Shown here piece after piece: positions 33,645 to 43,879 of a DNA stretch of 64,000 bases. How positions within the stretch are numbered: the stretch's first letter is position 1; each line of letters opens with the position of its first letter. The stretch comes from Macrothele yani (taxonomy: Eukaryota > Arthropoda > Arachnida > Araneae > Macrothelidae). A program made the position numbers and the translations under genes. Below the pieces are notes generated by a model. The model saw only the letters and a program-made list of their open reading frames with translations. It was not told where the DNA came from and searched no databases. The stretch is from the NCBI GenBank assembly GCA_039090855.1, contig CM077006.1:50787336-50851335 (forward strand), given 5' to 3'.

Positions 33645-34260
33645 TTTTGGAAATGAGAGAAATTTCAGTATGAAAACGAAAAAAAAACCCCAAAAAACCT
33701 GACATTTCTGAAAAAAAAAAAAAAGGAATTACGGACAACAGAAATCTATCAAAATATTGAACTTCCCTTTATTAGAAATGGAAAGTTACAGTATAAAACG
33801 AAAAAAAAAAAAAACCAAAGCTGACATTTCTGAAAAGCACGAAGTTACGGACAACAGAAATTTATCAAAATACTGAAGTTCCTGTATTAGAAACGGAAAT
33901 TTTCAGTATAAAAACGAAAAAAAAAAAAAAACCCCAACCAAAGCTGACATTCCTGAAAAACACAGAATTATGGACAACAGAAATCAATCGAAATACTAAG
34001 CTTCCCTTTATTACAAACGGAAAATTTCAGTATAAAAACGGAAAAAACAACCAAAGCAGACATTTCTGCGAAACATGGAATTACGGACAACAAAAATCTA
34101 TCAAAATACTGAAGTTCCCATTATTAGGAACGGGAATTTCAGTATAAAAGCGGAAAGTAAAAATTAATATTTCTGAAAAACACGGAATTTGGGACGACAT
34201 AAATTTATCAAAATACTGAAGTTCGATTGGAAACGGAAATTTTGTCTTAAATCGGAGACA
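33645..34260. repeat. ~110-122-bp tandem repeat, about five units
   Basis: Each unit has TTTCAGTATAAAA, a poly(A) run after CG, GACATTTCTGAAAA and ACGGACAACAGAAATCTATC followed by AAAATACTGAAGTTCC. Spacing of the GACATT(T/C)CTG block falls from about 120 to 109 bp, largely because the poly(A) run varies. Confidence 0.88.
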
Positions 34261-34636
34261 TACAGGTAATTTTTCGTTACATTATTTTCAGTGAATTCAC
34301 AATGCTTATGTCTCTTAAAAAGTGGCCCTACTTCTTAAAAGACAGGAAAATTAAATTATGTAGAGGTAAAGAACTGAGTATTGCAGAACAACTTGTACTG
34401 TAATTACAGGGTGTTGAAAAAACATCCCTCGGCAATGTGGGTAAGGAGGGCGAGGAAGCCATCAATAATTGACGGGTGAGAGATGCATCCGTTTCACTAC
34501 CACCTCACTTGAAACAGCTAAGAAAGAGAAAGATGGAGCCATCACATGCCAATGACGCTGGAGAGGGTCTGCGAAATACAATGTATTCCCTTAAATTTGC
34601 AGGCTAAACAACCAGAACCGACGGAAGCTGTAAATT
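34261..34636. other. Unrecognised sequence
   Basis: No recognisable coding, RNA or repeat signature. Confidence 0.45.
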
Positions 34637-34796
34637 GCCGCCCCGATTGCCGAGTCGTCTGAGGCGCTAACCTGTAAACAGTCGTCCGAGTGTGCCAGGG
34701 TTTGATTTCCGGGTGAGAGATGGGTAGCGAGCCTGTCTTACGGAGCGGGCTCTCTCCCCTCGTTGGAGTCAGTGACCACAAATTAGATCAGATCAG

Positions 34797-35107
34797 ATCA
34801 TATGTAGAGGATTTTAGGAAGGGAGTGTCTTACTCCACGTCTTAAACAGCCCTTAGAAATAGGAAGCTCGGAGATTTGGGCTAGAGTGCCCGATAAGAAA
34901 GTGACACGGAAGCGAGGTAGAAATGGGGAGAAAGACGCCCTTATTTATTACCGGAGGGGAGGGGGGCAGTACCCGGGGCCCGACGGCTTAACGTGCCAAT
35001 CCGACGCACGGCGGATATTTAATGGTTCGAGCGTTCGTACCTGCCTGGGATCGAACCCGAGGTCTTGGTAGCAGTCACGAACGCTGACCACTAGGCCACC
35101 CGCGGCC
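34797..35107 (-). mobile_element. SINE family A inserted in SINE family B
   Basis: Minus-strand copy with a GATCAGATCAGATC tail at the left and the tRNA-like head (GGGTTCGATCCCAGG on the minus strand) at the right. GTGACCACAAATTAG is duplicated exactly on both sides (34782-34796 and 35108-35122). This 15-bp duplication fixes the boundaries of family A. Confidence 0.95.
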
Positions 35108-35169
35108 GTGACCACAAATTAGGGACGGGCATCTGTTTATAACATACCGAGTTGCTTATGATAGATGTT

Positions 35170-35314
35170 TGCGACGTATTGCAGAGGTGAACCACGTGTT
35201 AAGAAGACAAATCTGCAGTGGTACATTCCGTCCGTGTAGCTTAGTTGGGAGAACAACTTACTCTGGAGTGAGAGCGAGTTCGATCCCCGTCATGGACAAA
35301 CTTGTGTTTTTACA
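35170..35314 (+). mobile_element. Solo LTR of family TRIM-C
   Basis: This 145-bp sequence starts TGCGACGTATTGC, contains a tRNA-like segment with TAGCTTAGTTGGGAGA and GAGTTCGATCCCC, and ends TTTTTACA. It matches the LTRs at 47014 and 48105 along its whole length. TGTT stands on both sides (35166-35169 and 35315-35318), and deleting it with one TGTT restores the SINE B. A solo LTR is the product expected from recombination between the two LTRs of a full element. Confidence 0.85.
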
Positions 35315-35404
35315 TGTTAAACAACCCAACCAAACTGATTACAAACAATACCGTCTTAGCACGATTTATTTAAAGATGAAAATATGTACAAATTAAAACC
35401 ATAA

Positions 35405-35437
35405 GTACTTTCAAGGTGACGTTCACCTCATCTTCAG
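35405..35437 (-). other. Hammerhead-like motif in the left arm
   Basis: On the minus strand CTGAAGATG is followed by a perfect 6-bp stem (AGGTGA with TCACCT around ACG), then TGAAAGTAC. The order CTGA(A)GA, stem, GAAA resembles a hammerhead ribozyme core with an extra base. Only the arrangement is visible; activity is untested. Confidence 0.5.
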
Positions 35438-36112
35438 ATGTATCAGACACACCAACGTAGCATCTTGTATACACTGTTCATGTGCACCATGGGTACGTTA
35501 CTCCAGAGACACGTGACAAAAACAGGATTTTTGTAAACAACTTATGCGAATCATGATGAGAAGGTAAGCTGTGAGAAGAAATTATTCCAAATTAAACTCA
35601 TTATGCCACTTGAAACAACAGTTTGTTACGAAACGTATTAATGAGGTGCTCCCAAGTTCCAGACAGTTCACAAGGGCTGTAATCGTTGCAACACTGGTCA
35701 CCAAGAGCTGTAATATAAATACTTTCCATGCACAGTAGTGAGTGGGCAGAGGCGCAACCCAAGCAAGGAATGTCAACTCTGGAATTATGTACCCAGACTG
35801 GCAGAACACTAAATTATTAGCAACCCCTGCCTCTGCCCACTCACTACTGTGAATGGAAAGTATTTATATTACAGCTCTTGGTGACCAGTGTTGCAACGAT
35901 TACAGCCCTTGTGAACTGTCTGGAACTTGGGAGCACCTCATTAATACGTTTCGTAACAAACTGTTGTTTCAAGTGGCATAATGAGTTTAATTTGGAATAA
36001 TTTCTTCTCACAGCTTACCTTCTCATCATGATTCGCATAAGTTGTTTACAAAAATCCTGTTTTTGTCACGTGTCTCTGGAGTAACGTACCCATGGTGCAC
36101 ATGAACAGTGTA

Positions 36113-37273
36113 TGACCACCCCCTCAGTACTTCGTTGGGCCACCTTTTGCCTTTAATACTGTGTCGATTCTTCGTGACATGGACTCCACGAGATGTTGAT
36201 AGGTGGTTTGCGGAATCTGAGACCATGCTTGATGAATAGCACTTTCCAGGAGTGTAAGATTGCAGGGTTGTGGATCTAGCTGTCTGATGGCTCGTTCAAC
36301 TTCATCCCACAAATTCTCAATGGGGTTGAGATCTGTAGATCACCTAAGCAAAGTAAACTCACCGGCATGTTCCTGAAACCAATCCTGTGCAATACGAGCA
36401 CTATGTTGAAAGTAGCCATCGCCATAGGGATGAACCATCCACATGACAGGATGCACTTGGTCCGCAACGATGTTTAGATATGATGTGCCAGTCAGACACG
36501 AATTAGAGGGCCCAAAGCATGCCGGGAAAATATTCCCCAAACCATAACGTTGTCTCCACCAGCTTGAAGAGTTGTAGCAATGCAATTGGGGGTCCATGCT
36601 TTCGTGCTATTTCCGCCAAATTCTCACTCTGCCATCGGCATGGTGCAACTGAAAACGTGATTCATCGGACTACATAATTTGTTTCCAATTATCGACTGTC
36701 CAATCCTTGTGCTCCTGTACGAAATGGAGACGTTTTCTCTTGTTAACTGCAGACAGCAAAGGTTCTTCGAACAGGCCTTCGGCTGCCATATCCCATCCGA
36801 TGCTGTGTACGGCGAACAGTGCGTGCAGAGATCATTTGAGAGGATCCTTGATTAAGATGGTCTGTAATTTGCTGCAGTGTTGCCCTTCTGTTGTCTGTTA
36901 CCAGTCTGGACATTCTCCGTTCCGCCCGAGCAGTCACTAGTCGATTGGCAACACGTTACACGTAGAGACCCAGTTTTTGGCGGACAGTCTAGTCTTTAAA
37001 CACTTTAACAACAGCTGCTCTGGAACATTTCACGAATGCGGCGGTTTCGGTGATACTCGCTCCATAGCTCCGAGCTCCTACAATCATCCCACGTTGAAAG
37101 TCCGTCAAGTCGCATTTTTTACCCATCTCGTCTCCCAAAAATCACTCTATTACTGTCGCAAGCACTAAGCTTTCCCCTTTTATACTAGCCTCGTCCTCTG
37201 GCGGCAACAGTGTACAGCCATAGCTCATTTGCTTAAAACTGTCCGGTGGTCATAATAAAGTGGCCATTCAGTG
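36113..37273 (-). mobile_element. Tc1-type element lacking ~21 bp of one terminus
   Basis: The right end (GGTCATAATAAAGTGGCCAT, then TCAGTG) is followed by TA at 37274. The left end starts abruptly at TGACCACCCCCTCAG, missing the outer ~21 bp seen in the sister copy at 60844-62650. The arm resumes in register beyond both ends. Confidence 0.85.
36124..37126 (-). pseudogene. Tc1 transposase, frameshifted
   Basis: The start codon is at 37126, where CCCATCTCG on the plus strand corresponds to the MGKK start of the sister copy at 61584. Recognisable segments include ERRMSRLVTDNRRATLQQIT and MWDEVERAIRQLDPQPCNLT, ending KAKGGPTKY at 36124. A coding span of 1003 nt and the open-frame breaks show several indels. 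Confidence 0.82.
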
Positions 37274-37539
37274 TATAAGATGTTATGTTGGTGTGTTTGA
37301 GACATCTGAAGATGAGGTGAACATCACCTTGAAAGTACTTAAGGTTTTAATTTGTACATATTTTTCATCTTTTAATAAATCGTGTTAAGACGGTATTGTT
37401 TGTAATCAGTTTATCCTTTGCACGAAGTTTTTCGTCTCGCAACCGACCAACCAACCAAACAAACAAACAAAAAACAATATGAAAGGCTTTTTCTTTTCAT
37501 GAAAAGTGCACTGTATGCAGATTTATATTTGTTTTGCTA

Positions 37540-37762
37540 ACTCCTTCCCGATGGTACAATGGTCAAAGCGCTGGTTTTCTACCGTACGTCTGTGCGGGAC
37601 CCGGTTTCGAGTCCTGGATGAAGTACGGGTGGTGAGCTTCTCTTACGGTAGTGGCTCTCTCCACTCCCTGGAGCCAGTTACTCCAAATCAGGGACAGGCT
37701 ACTGCTTATAGCCTAATGAGTTGCTCACCGTATCGTTAACACGTCCTCCCCCGTCCAAAAAA
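37540..37762 (+). mobile_element. SINE family B, variant head
   Basis: The head CCCGATGGTACAATGGTCAA and the B-box-like GGTTTCGAGTCC precede a standard family B body (CTTACGGTAGTGGCTCTCTC, then TGAGTTGCTC). The 3' end is C-rich followed by an A-run. Confidence 0.72.
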
Positions 37763-37859
37763 ATGTCTGCCTAAGAAAAAAAACATATACTGTATATATT
37801 CTCAAGTCATATGAAAAAAATATTAAAACTTATCTTAAAAGAAAACATCACCCAGAGAA

Positions 37860-38177
37860 AATTATCGTATGTAGAGGATTTTAGGAAGGGAGTGTCTGAC
37901 CCCAGGTCTTAAACAACCCTTAGAAATAGGAAGCTAGGAGATTTGGGCTAGAGTGCCGGATAGGAAAGTGACACGGAAGCGAAGTAGAAAGAGGGAGGAA
38001 GACGCCTTTATTTATTACCGGGTGGCCAGTACCTGGGGTCCGACGGCTTAACGTGCGCACCGGACGCACGGCGGATATTTAGTGGATCGAGCGTTCGTAC
38101 CTGCCTGGGATCGAACCTGAGGTCCTCTCCGTGGCAGTCACGAACGTTGCCCACTAGGACACCCGCGGCCCTTACCA
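37860..38177 (-). mobile_element. SINE family A copy with target duplication
   Basis: Full-length minus-strand copy. CACCCAGAGAA stands on both sides (37849-37859 and 38178-38188). The head at the right includes GGTTCGATCCCAGG on the minus strand. Confidence 0.88.
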
Positions 38178-38188
38178 CCCAGAGAAGA

Positions 38189-39061
38189 AAATTCCCACCC
38201 CATATATGTTCCACCGGGCTCTTTCTACAGATTTATGAATACTAAAGCGAAGTGCGAATCAAGTTGGTGCTGATAGCATTTTAGGCTTCTTTCATAGCAT
38301 TGGGGTCCTTAAGACACTAAATACCTATTTTTTTGAAATCGTCAAATCGCGGTGAAAAAATAAGAATATTAAAAACTAACACATAACTAGGACCTCGTCC
38401 AAAGACGGGGGGGGGGGTCGGACGACTTCTCTGTCACATACTAGTTACGCAACGGATGTGAAGTCAAACCAAAGCAGCAACCTGATTATAAAAAGAAACC
38501 TGGCGTGCATAGATATAATAACTATTCCTTTTAAATTTACGAGTCTGACGAAATCTTCGTTTCTTAGCACCACATTTTGAAACGAGGGAGAAATTACCCT
38601 CCGATATATATTTCAGTCGTAAATCACTTTGCTGCTGTATTGCAGTAAATTCCTATTGTCTGTGCGACATAGCATTAAAGCATTCAGAAAGTGACGCAGA
38701 GTCCGACAGTTTCAGAACTGATGATCTCAGCTGTAACAAATGGCTATAAATTTTGTTAAGGGCCAAAGAAAGTACTACAGTGAACTCGAAATTTTAATGA
38801 AGTACATATATAGGCGCGCTTGATGATGGTCCACCAGTGGAAGTCTGAAAAAGCCGTTCTTGTAACTAGCATTTACTTGGATAAAATATAAATCCAGCAC
38901 TACGACTTTGTTTTGCATAATTCAGGAACTAGTTAGGCAGCACCTTTGTTAAAGGCTTAGGCTGGAATGTCGTCAACAATAACTGTGGAGTATTGGTATT
39001 TCTGAAACCATAGGTCGAAGCGGACGTTGCATAACAATAAAAAACAAAGGATTATGAAATA
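38189..39061. other. Unrecognised sequence
   Basis: A poly(G) run is at about 38409-38417. No coding, RNA or transposon signature seen. Confidence 0.45.
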
Positions 39062-39885
39062 CTAGCTTTACTACCCGGCTTTGCCTGGTACAGAATGTAC
39101 GAACCAAACGGACCAAAAGCGTTACGAATTATTTAACAAGCGTCCAGGAGACACAGCATTAGAACACTGACTGAACAAAATTCGTTAACAATTTGTTATC
39201 GACGATTACATGCATCACGTGCTTTCAGTTTCAGACGTCTTTGAGGGGCGAATCTCTGGGATAAAAAAGTTAAAAACGTATCTTGGCGAATATTTTATTA
39301 CACTGGCTGAAATTTTAATGAATACCATAAATCGTTAATGTGAACATGACTTCGAAATTTTGTTTTAATCGGTAAATAACTTTTTTAATTTGCCGTCAAA
39401 ATTTTATTAACCATTTCTGCGTACATATTTCTGTTTACCGATGAATTAAAAATTCCATGCCTATTTAAAAAAGTTTTGACCGGATTCCGGTGAAATTTTG
39501 AGGGACTACTCTTATTACCAATTCATGGTGTTGACAAAAATTTCAGCCCGTTTCGTTAAGATTTCGCAAAGTTCGTTTTTGCATTTCTTTTTATGCACAG
39601 TTCTCGAAGAATAGAAACACCTGTGGATGTGACGGGCAGTCCATGCAGTCACGTGCTTTCAGATTTGGAACAGGATGACGTAGCAAACGCGCTGACTTTA
39701 TTGATTAGCTTATTAATTAATTCATAACTCGCGAACGGAACAACGTAGACATCTTAAAATAGTTGCTTTGACCTAGAAATTCCAGTATTAATAAGCTATG
39801 CAAATTTCACGATGACACAGTTCGGCGTTCGAGAGTTTTTGCTGCTTCAGACAAACAGACGTTTTGTGTTTTATATATAAGATTG
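39062..39885. repeat. Probable dispersed repeat (CTAGCTTTACTACCCGGCTT start)
   Basis: It begins ACTAGCTTTACTACCCGGCT, followed by TTGCCTGGTA, and ends CAGACAAACAGACGTTTTGT near an A+T-rich TATATATAAGA. Sequences of this start and end type recur across many arthropod genomes as parts of repetitive elements. No second copy occurs here, and the superfamily is uncertain. Confidence 0.4.
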
Positions 39886-40319
39886 TTTAGGTTTAACTAG
39901 TTTTTTACAGTTGTAGTCAGTTTAAAGTTTGAGCTGTAGGCTTTAACTTTAAGGTTTACGTTACTTAAACTATGAACTTTGTCTCTGAAGTAGTTCGTAT
40001 TGAATGTAGAACTTGAAAATATTAAAATCAAATAAAGGCCAGGATAGTGAGACAACATAAATCACTCACGTTTGTCCACTACGCTTATTCTCTTCAAGGA
40101 AACTTCAGCACAGGTAGATCATATTAGCCAGAATAGAAACTTACTGTCTTCAGTTTATATAATATTCAAAATACAAGGGGCCTCCTGAAAGTAATGGTAA
40201 TGTCTCCTCCTTAATAATTTTTGAAATTTAGAAGTGATTTTAATGAAACAGCACTGACATGTACTATGATATGCTACCAATGTGGGAACAAATTTTTTTC
40301 AGAATCGGAATTGAGGATC

Positions 40320-41640
40320 ATGAATGACAAAGAAAAGCAGTGAGCCATAATTGAATTCCTGGAAAAAGAGGGATGTGAGGCCCCAGAAATCCACAGAAGA
40401 CTCCTGGCATTGCGTGAAGCGCCGCCCCGGTGGCGCAGTGGTCTAAGCGATGGCTTCTGATCACTCATCCGGAAGGGGTCCGGGTTCGAATCCCGTAAGG
40501 CATGTTGTGTTTGTCTTACGTCACTGGCTATCTCCCTTCCCTGGAACCAGTGGCCCTAAACTAGGATGGGCGCCTGCTTATAACCCATTGAGTGTCGTTA
40601 AACCTCCAAGAAGAAGTAGTTGTGTGAAGCTGCCACGATCGATAGCTGTAATGTCCGAAGATGGATGAAGAGGTTTCGAGAGGGAGAAAGTTCAGTGTCG
40701 AACAAACAACGGAGTGGAAGACCCGCAACTGCAGTGACAGAAGTCAACAAGCAACGAGTGAAAGACCTCGTCACAGCTGATCGTCGTGTCACCATCCAGG
40801 AGATGTGTGATGCAATTCATTGTGGTCATAGTGCTATGGAAACATTGATTAGGAATCTGGGCTACAGATTTTTTTTTCAAAGTGGATCCCAAGAAACCTA
40901 ACCAGCGAACAATGTAAGCAAAGGGTGGACATGTGCCGGAACCTCTTGAACTGTTATGAGAGGGAAAGTGAGGTGTTCTTTTCTAACGTTGTGACCGGGG
41001 ATGAAACTTGGGTGTTCTTTCATGACCCAGAAATAAAACGTGCGTCAGTGGAATGGCATCGCACTTCTTTACCTAGACAGAAAAAGATGAAAACAACTCG
41101 TTCCGCAGGGAAAGTGATGGTGACAATTTTCTGGGACAAATGTGATGTCATTTTGACTGATTTCCTTGAACGGGGTGCAACAATAAACAGTGCTGGCCCG
41201 GTGGCGCAGTAGTCTAACCGCCACTGCGCCACTGCGCCACTATATCCTATGTGCATAGTTGAAGAAACTAAGGGAAGCTATCAGAAGAAAAATACTTGAT
41301 ATTCCACTTCATAGTGTTGTTTTACACCATGATAACGGATAACGCACGTCCACACACCTTAACGGAGACTTCACAGGCTATTGTCTAAATGGGGTGGACG
41401 GTGATGCCCCCAACCCCTACAGTCCTGATTTGGCTCCCTCAGACTTTTTCCTGTTTGCCCTCTTTGAAAAACACCCTTCGTGGGGAACGTTTCGACGATG
41501 TGACAGACGTTAAACTGGATATGAACTCATGGGTGAAACGACAGCCTCAGGAATTTTTCCAAAATCGATTTTACCAATGGGCTCAAAGATTGCGGAAATG
41601 TATAGAAAATGATAAACTAGCACTATTAACAATATGTCCA
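40320..41640 (+). pseudogene. Mariner transposase (SETMAR-like family), broken
   Basis: The frame begins MNDKEKQ-stop-AIIEFLEKEGC at 40320. After the SINE it continues NVRRWMKRFREGESSVSNKQ (helix-turn-helix end), RVTIQEMCDAIHCGHSAMET, VVTGDETWVFFHDPEIKRAS (first Asp), GKVMVTIFWDKCDVILTDFL, VVLHHDNA-like (second Asp) and YSPDLAPSDFFLFALFEKHP. The terminal SPDLAPSD is the mariner DD34D signature. At least one stop, a frameshift at the QSGSQET point and SINE insertions inactivate it. Confidence 0.85.
40421..40618 (+). mobile_element. SINE family B copy in mariner
   Basis: Head GCCGCCCCGGTGGCGCAGTG, B-box GGGTTCGAATCCC, standard body. The flanks TTGCGTGAAGC and TTGTGTGAAGC (one mismatch) are the target duplication, and the mariner frame (REA...) resumes after it. 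Confidence 0.88.
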
Positions 41641-41726
41641 AGTATTTTGCTACCAAGTTTCACATTTGTGCGGCTACAAATAAAAATCTTATGAGGGACG
41701 AGGCATTACTTTCAGGATGCCCTTTT

Positions 41727-42479
41727 TATATACGTTTCTAAGAAGACGCTATATTAAACTGCACTTATATCAAGTCGAGATATCAAAAGCTGTTATCACA
41801 ACACACTTTCTTCTAACGAGTCGCTCTTACACCAAAACGCGAGAAGAGCATAGACTGGCAAACGTAATGCGAGAGGTTCTGAAACGACGGGAATCAACTG
41901 AACATGTAGCGCCATCTATGAATGGGAAGAGTTGGTAATGAACATATGCCTATTGTAAAGCATGAGTGTTTGATTAAATTCATAATGTTATGCAGAAATT
42001 ACGCAAAAAGAATGTTTACGTACGAACCGCGAATTTTTTAGATCAAATTGTAATTAGCAAGTACTCTTATCCGTGAAAAAACAACACTAGTAAACAGGAA
42101 AATACCAGATCATATCTGTGCCGATCATATACACAGAGAAGAGAAAGAAAGAAAATTACTAAATAAAAAAATTAAGCGTCACATACACCAAATTTTTATA
42201 AGATTTAAAACTCAAATACTCGCACGCTAACATGTTAACCCAATAGCTACTGCCACAGTGACTGTTTTGAATGTATGCCAGAAATAGCATGCTCTTCGCC
42301 AGTTTATTCACTTCTAATGTCTTTGCTCTCACAGTCTACCTCTATCAAAATGCATTTCGTTCTAATAAATCGTTATCGCCAGTGCTCATCAGCTACATTC
42401 AATGCTGACATTTATATTGACCTCTGACTCACTGCCAGTGCTATCAATTTAGGAAGCCTTTCTGTGAAAATAATGGCAA
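41727..42479. other. Unrecognised sequence
   Basis: No recognisable feature apart from the transposon right flank. Confidence 0.45.
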
Positions 42480-42990
42480 GTAGGGATTTCGGGCTTTGGT
42501 AGCAAATACCATAGGCCATGGATTACTGGATTTTTGCGAAGGAAAAGTTTCTTTAAGAACTATAGATAGTAGATGGCAAGTTGACGAAATTTTGCTCCCA
42601 CCTCAAAGGGGCAGTTTCCTGCTAACGCTATTGAGCAACGCACGATGTAGATTGTTGTGCCGCCCAATTTTTCCTTACGCTCGGCCTCCAGAAACATTTC
42701 AGGAAGAAATTAATGGTCGAATTATAGAAATAAAAAAAATATAGAAAATGGTCAAACTATAAAAATGAATAAAAACTATAGAAATAGATAGACATCCCTT
42801 CCCCACTCCGCAGTTGAGGAAGTCATCGGTTTATTGTACGGGGAGGAAAGAGTGGAAGTCTGGAAGAGGAGATTTTTGAACGCCTAAACAAGTTGATCAT
42901 AGTTTTCGGGCTCGTTCTTATCCGGACTCTATCTTGCAATATAAAATTCGGACTCGGGCGCTAAAAAATTTAGCCCGAACTCAGCTCTGT
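42480..42990 (+). repeat. Dispersed repeat R1, copy 2
   Basis: It matches the minus strand of 16746-17230. The plus-strand open frame (42496-42744) has the peptide TIDSRWQVDEILLPPQ, and the opposite copy gives a similar AIDTRW peptide. No family recognised. It ends beside a truncated Tc1 element. Confidence 0.55.
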
Positions 42991-43009
42991 CACCCACCCC
43001 TTAGTGGCC

Positions 43010-43751
43010 CAGCGCATTGCGCTGTTGGTAGACACCATCACCACCAGGATAAACGTCCAACATGAAGGGATTTACGTGGTCAGCGAGGCAGCCATTCGCG
43101 TTAAGGAACCTATCCAGTGGTACCAGCGGTCGTAGGACATACTAGGAAAACATTCCCTAGACATGCGCACTTCCACCACCTGCCTGTACTTGACCGACAA
43201 GCGTGTTCGGGTGTTAGTTCTTTTGTGTTTGACGCCGTATCCGCCACCGCCCGTCTCTTCTATGGAGTAGCAACCTCGATTCATCGGAGAAAGCAACCTT
43301 TTCCCACTCTTCCACTGTCCAATGACGGTAGTCCCATGCGATGCGAACTGCAGGCGTCGTTGCCGATGGACCTGGGTTAACATGGGCGCCTTGACGCAGC
43401 GTCGACTCTGGAGACCCTGCGTAACAGGGTTTTCTCTACTGTTATCGGGGACACGTACCTGGGTGCCCCAGCTTTCATTTGCATGGTCAATCGCTGCACT
43501 GTTGCGCGTCGATTGTCCTTTATCATTCGACGTAGGCGATGTTCTCCTCTGGGGTTGATGGCCTTTGTGGCTCCACAGTTATGACGTCACGAGGTACTCG
43601 GTGTGCCAGCGGTACATTCTTGGTACACATTTACTACAGTACCTCGCGAACAGCACACGAAGTCTGCTGTTTCTGAGATTCTTCCACTTTTGGAGCGGTA
43701 TCCGATGACCATTCCTTTTTGAACGTTCGTCAAATCACTACCTCTGCCCAT
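43010..43751 (-). pseudogene. Tc1 transposase, truncated after the second catalytic block
   Basis: It starts MGRGSDLTNVQKGMVIGYRS at 43751 and continues ISETADFVCCSRGTVVNVYQ. A frameshifted middle follows (a WDYRHWTVEEWEKVAFSDES-type stretch can be read on the minus strand). It ends ...ADHVNPFMLDVYPGGDGVYQ then QRNALGH, where the expected QDN catalytic Asp is replaced by Arg. Nothing after this block remains. Confidence 0.72.
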
Positions 43752-43879
43752 TGTGCTCACGTTACACACTATGGCTCATCTGTCCTGACCGGCCGCTTAT
43801 AGCTACGTGCACTCTGTGACGCACCTGGGCGGGTACACTGTGATTCCGGGGATGGTCACATTATTCTGATACGACTGTG
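43010..43879 (-). mobile_element. Tc1-type element, 3' part missing
   Basis: The right end (complement CACAGTCGTATCAGAATAAT) is followed by TA (43880). The left side stops at about 43010 within the catalytic domain and abuts repeat R1, so the last third is gone. Related family at 45.4-46.6 kb. Confidence 0.75.

Larger units (their letters stand above)
34637..35331 (+). mobile_element. SINE family B copy split by a SINE A and a solo LTR
   Basis: The head (CCGCCCCGATTGCCGAGTCG) and body of a family B SINE run to AAATTAG, are interrupted by SINE A (34797-35107), resume GGACGGGCATCTGTTTATAA, are interrupted again by a TRIM-C solo LTR (35170-35314), and finish TTAAACAACCC. Each interruption has its own target duplication, so the SINE B is the oldest of the three. 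Confidence 0.82.
35332..37412. mobile_element. Penelope-type inverted repeat split by a Tc1
   Basis: The left arm (35332-35756) is the reverse complement of a right arm in two pieces, 35823-36112 and 37274-37412, separated by a Tc1 element. The short spacer (35757-35822) has no coding potential. Both arms carry a CTGAAGATGAGG...CACCTTGAAAG motif like that of Penelope-like terminal repeats. No reverse transcriptase remains, so this would be a pair of inverted terminal repeats with the interior lost. A foldback DNA transposon is the alternative. Confidence 0.72.
40174..41726 (+). mobile_element. Mariner element interrupted by SINE B sequences
   Basis: The left end CAAGGGGCCTCCTGAAAGTA and the right end (complement AAAAGGGCATCCTGAAAGTA) form terminal repeats; TA stands at 40172-40173 and 41727-41728. 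A full SINE B (40421-40618) and a SINE B-like fragment (about 41193-41243) interrupt the coding region. Confidence 0.85.

Noticed and set aside
35405..35437. A complete hammerhead ribozyme
   Set aside because: The core order is suggestive, but CTGAAGATG has an extra base relative to CTGATGA and I could not identify all three helices. Reported only as a hammerhead-like motif.
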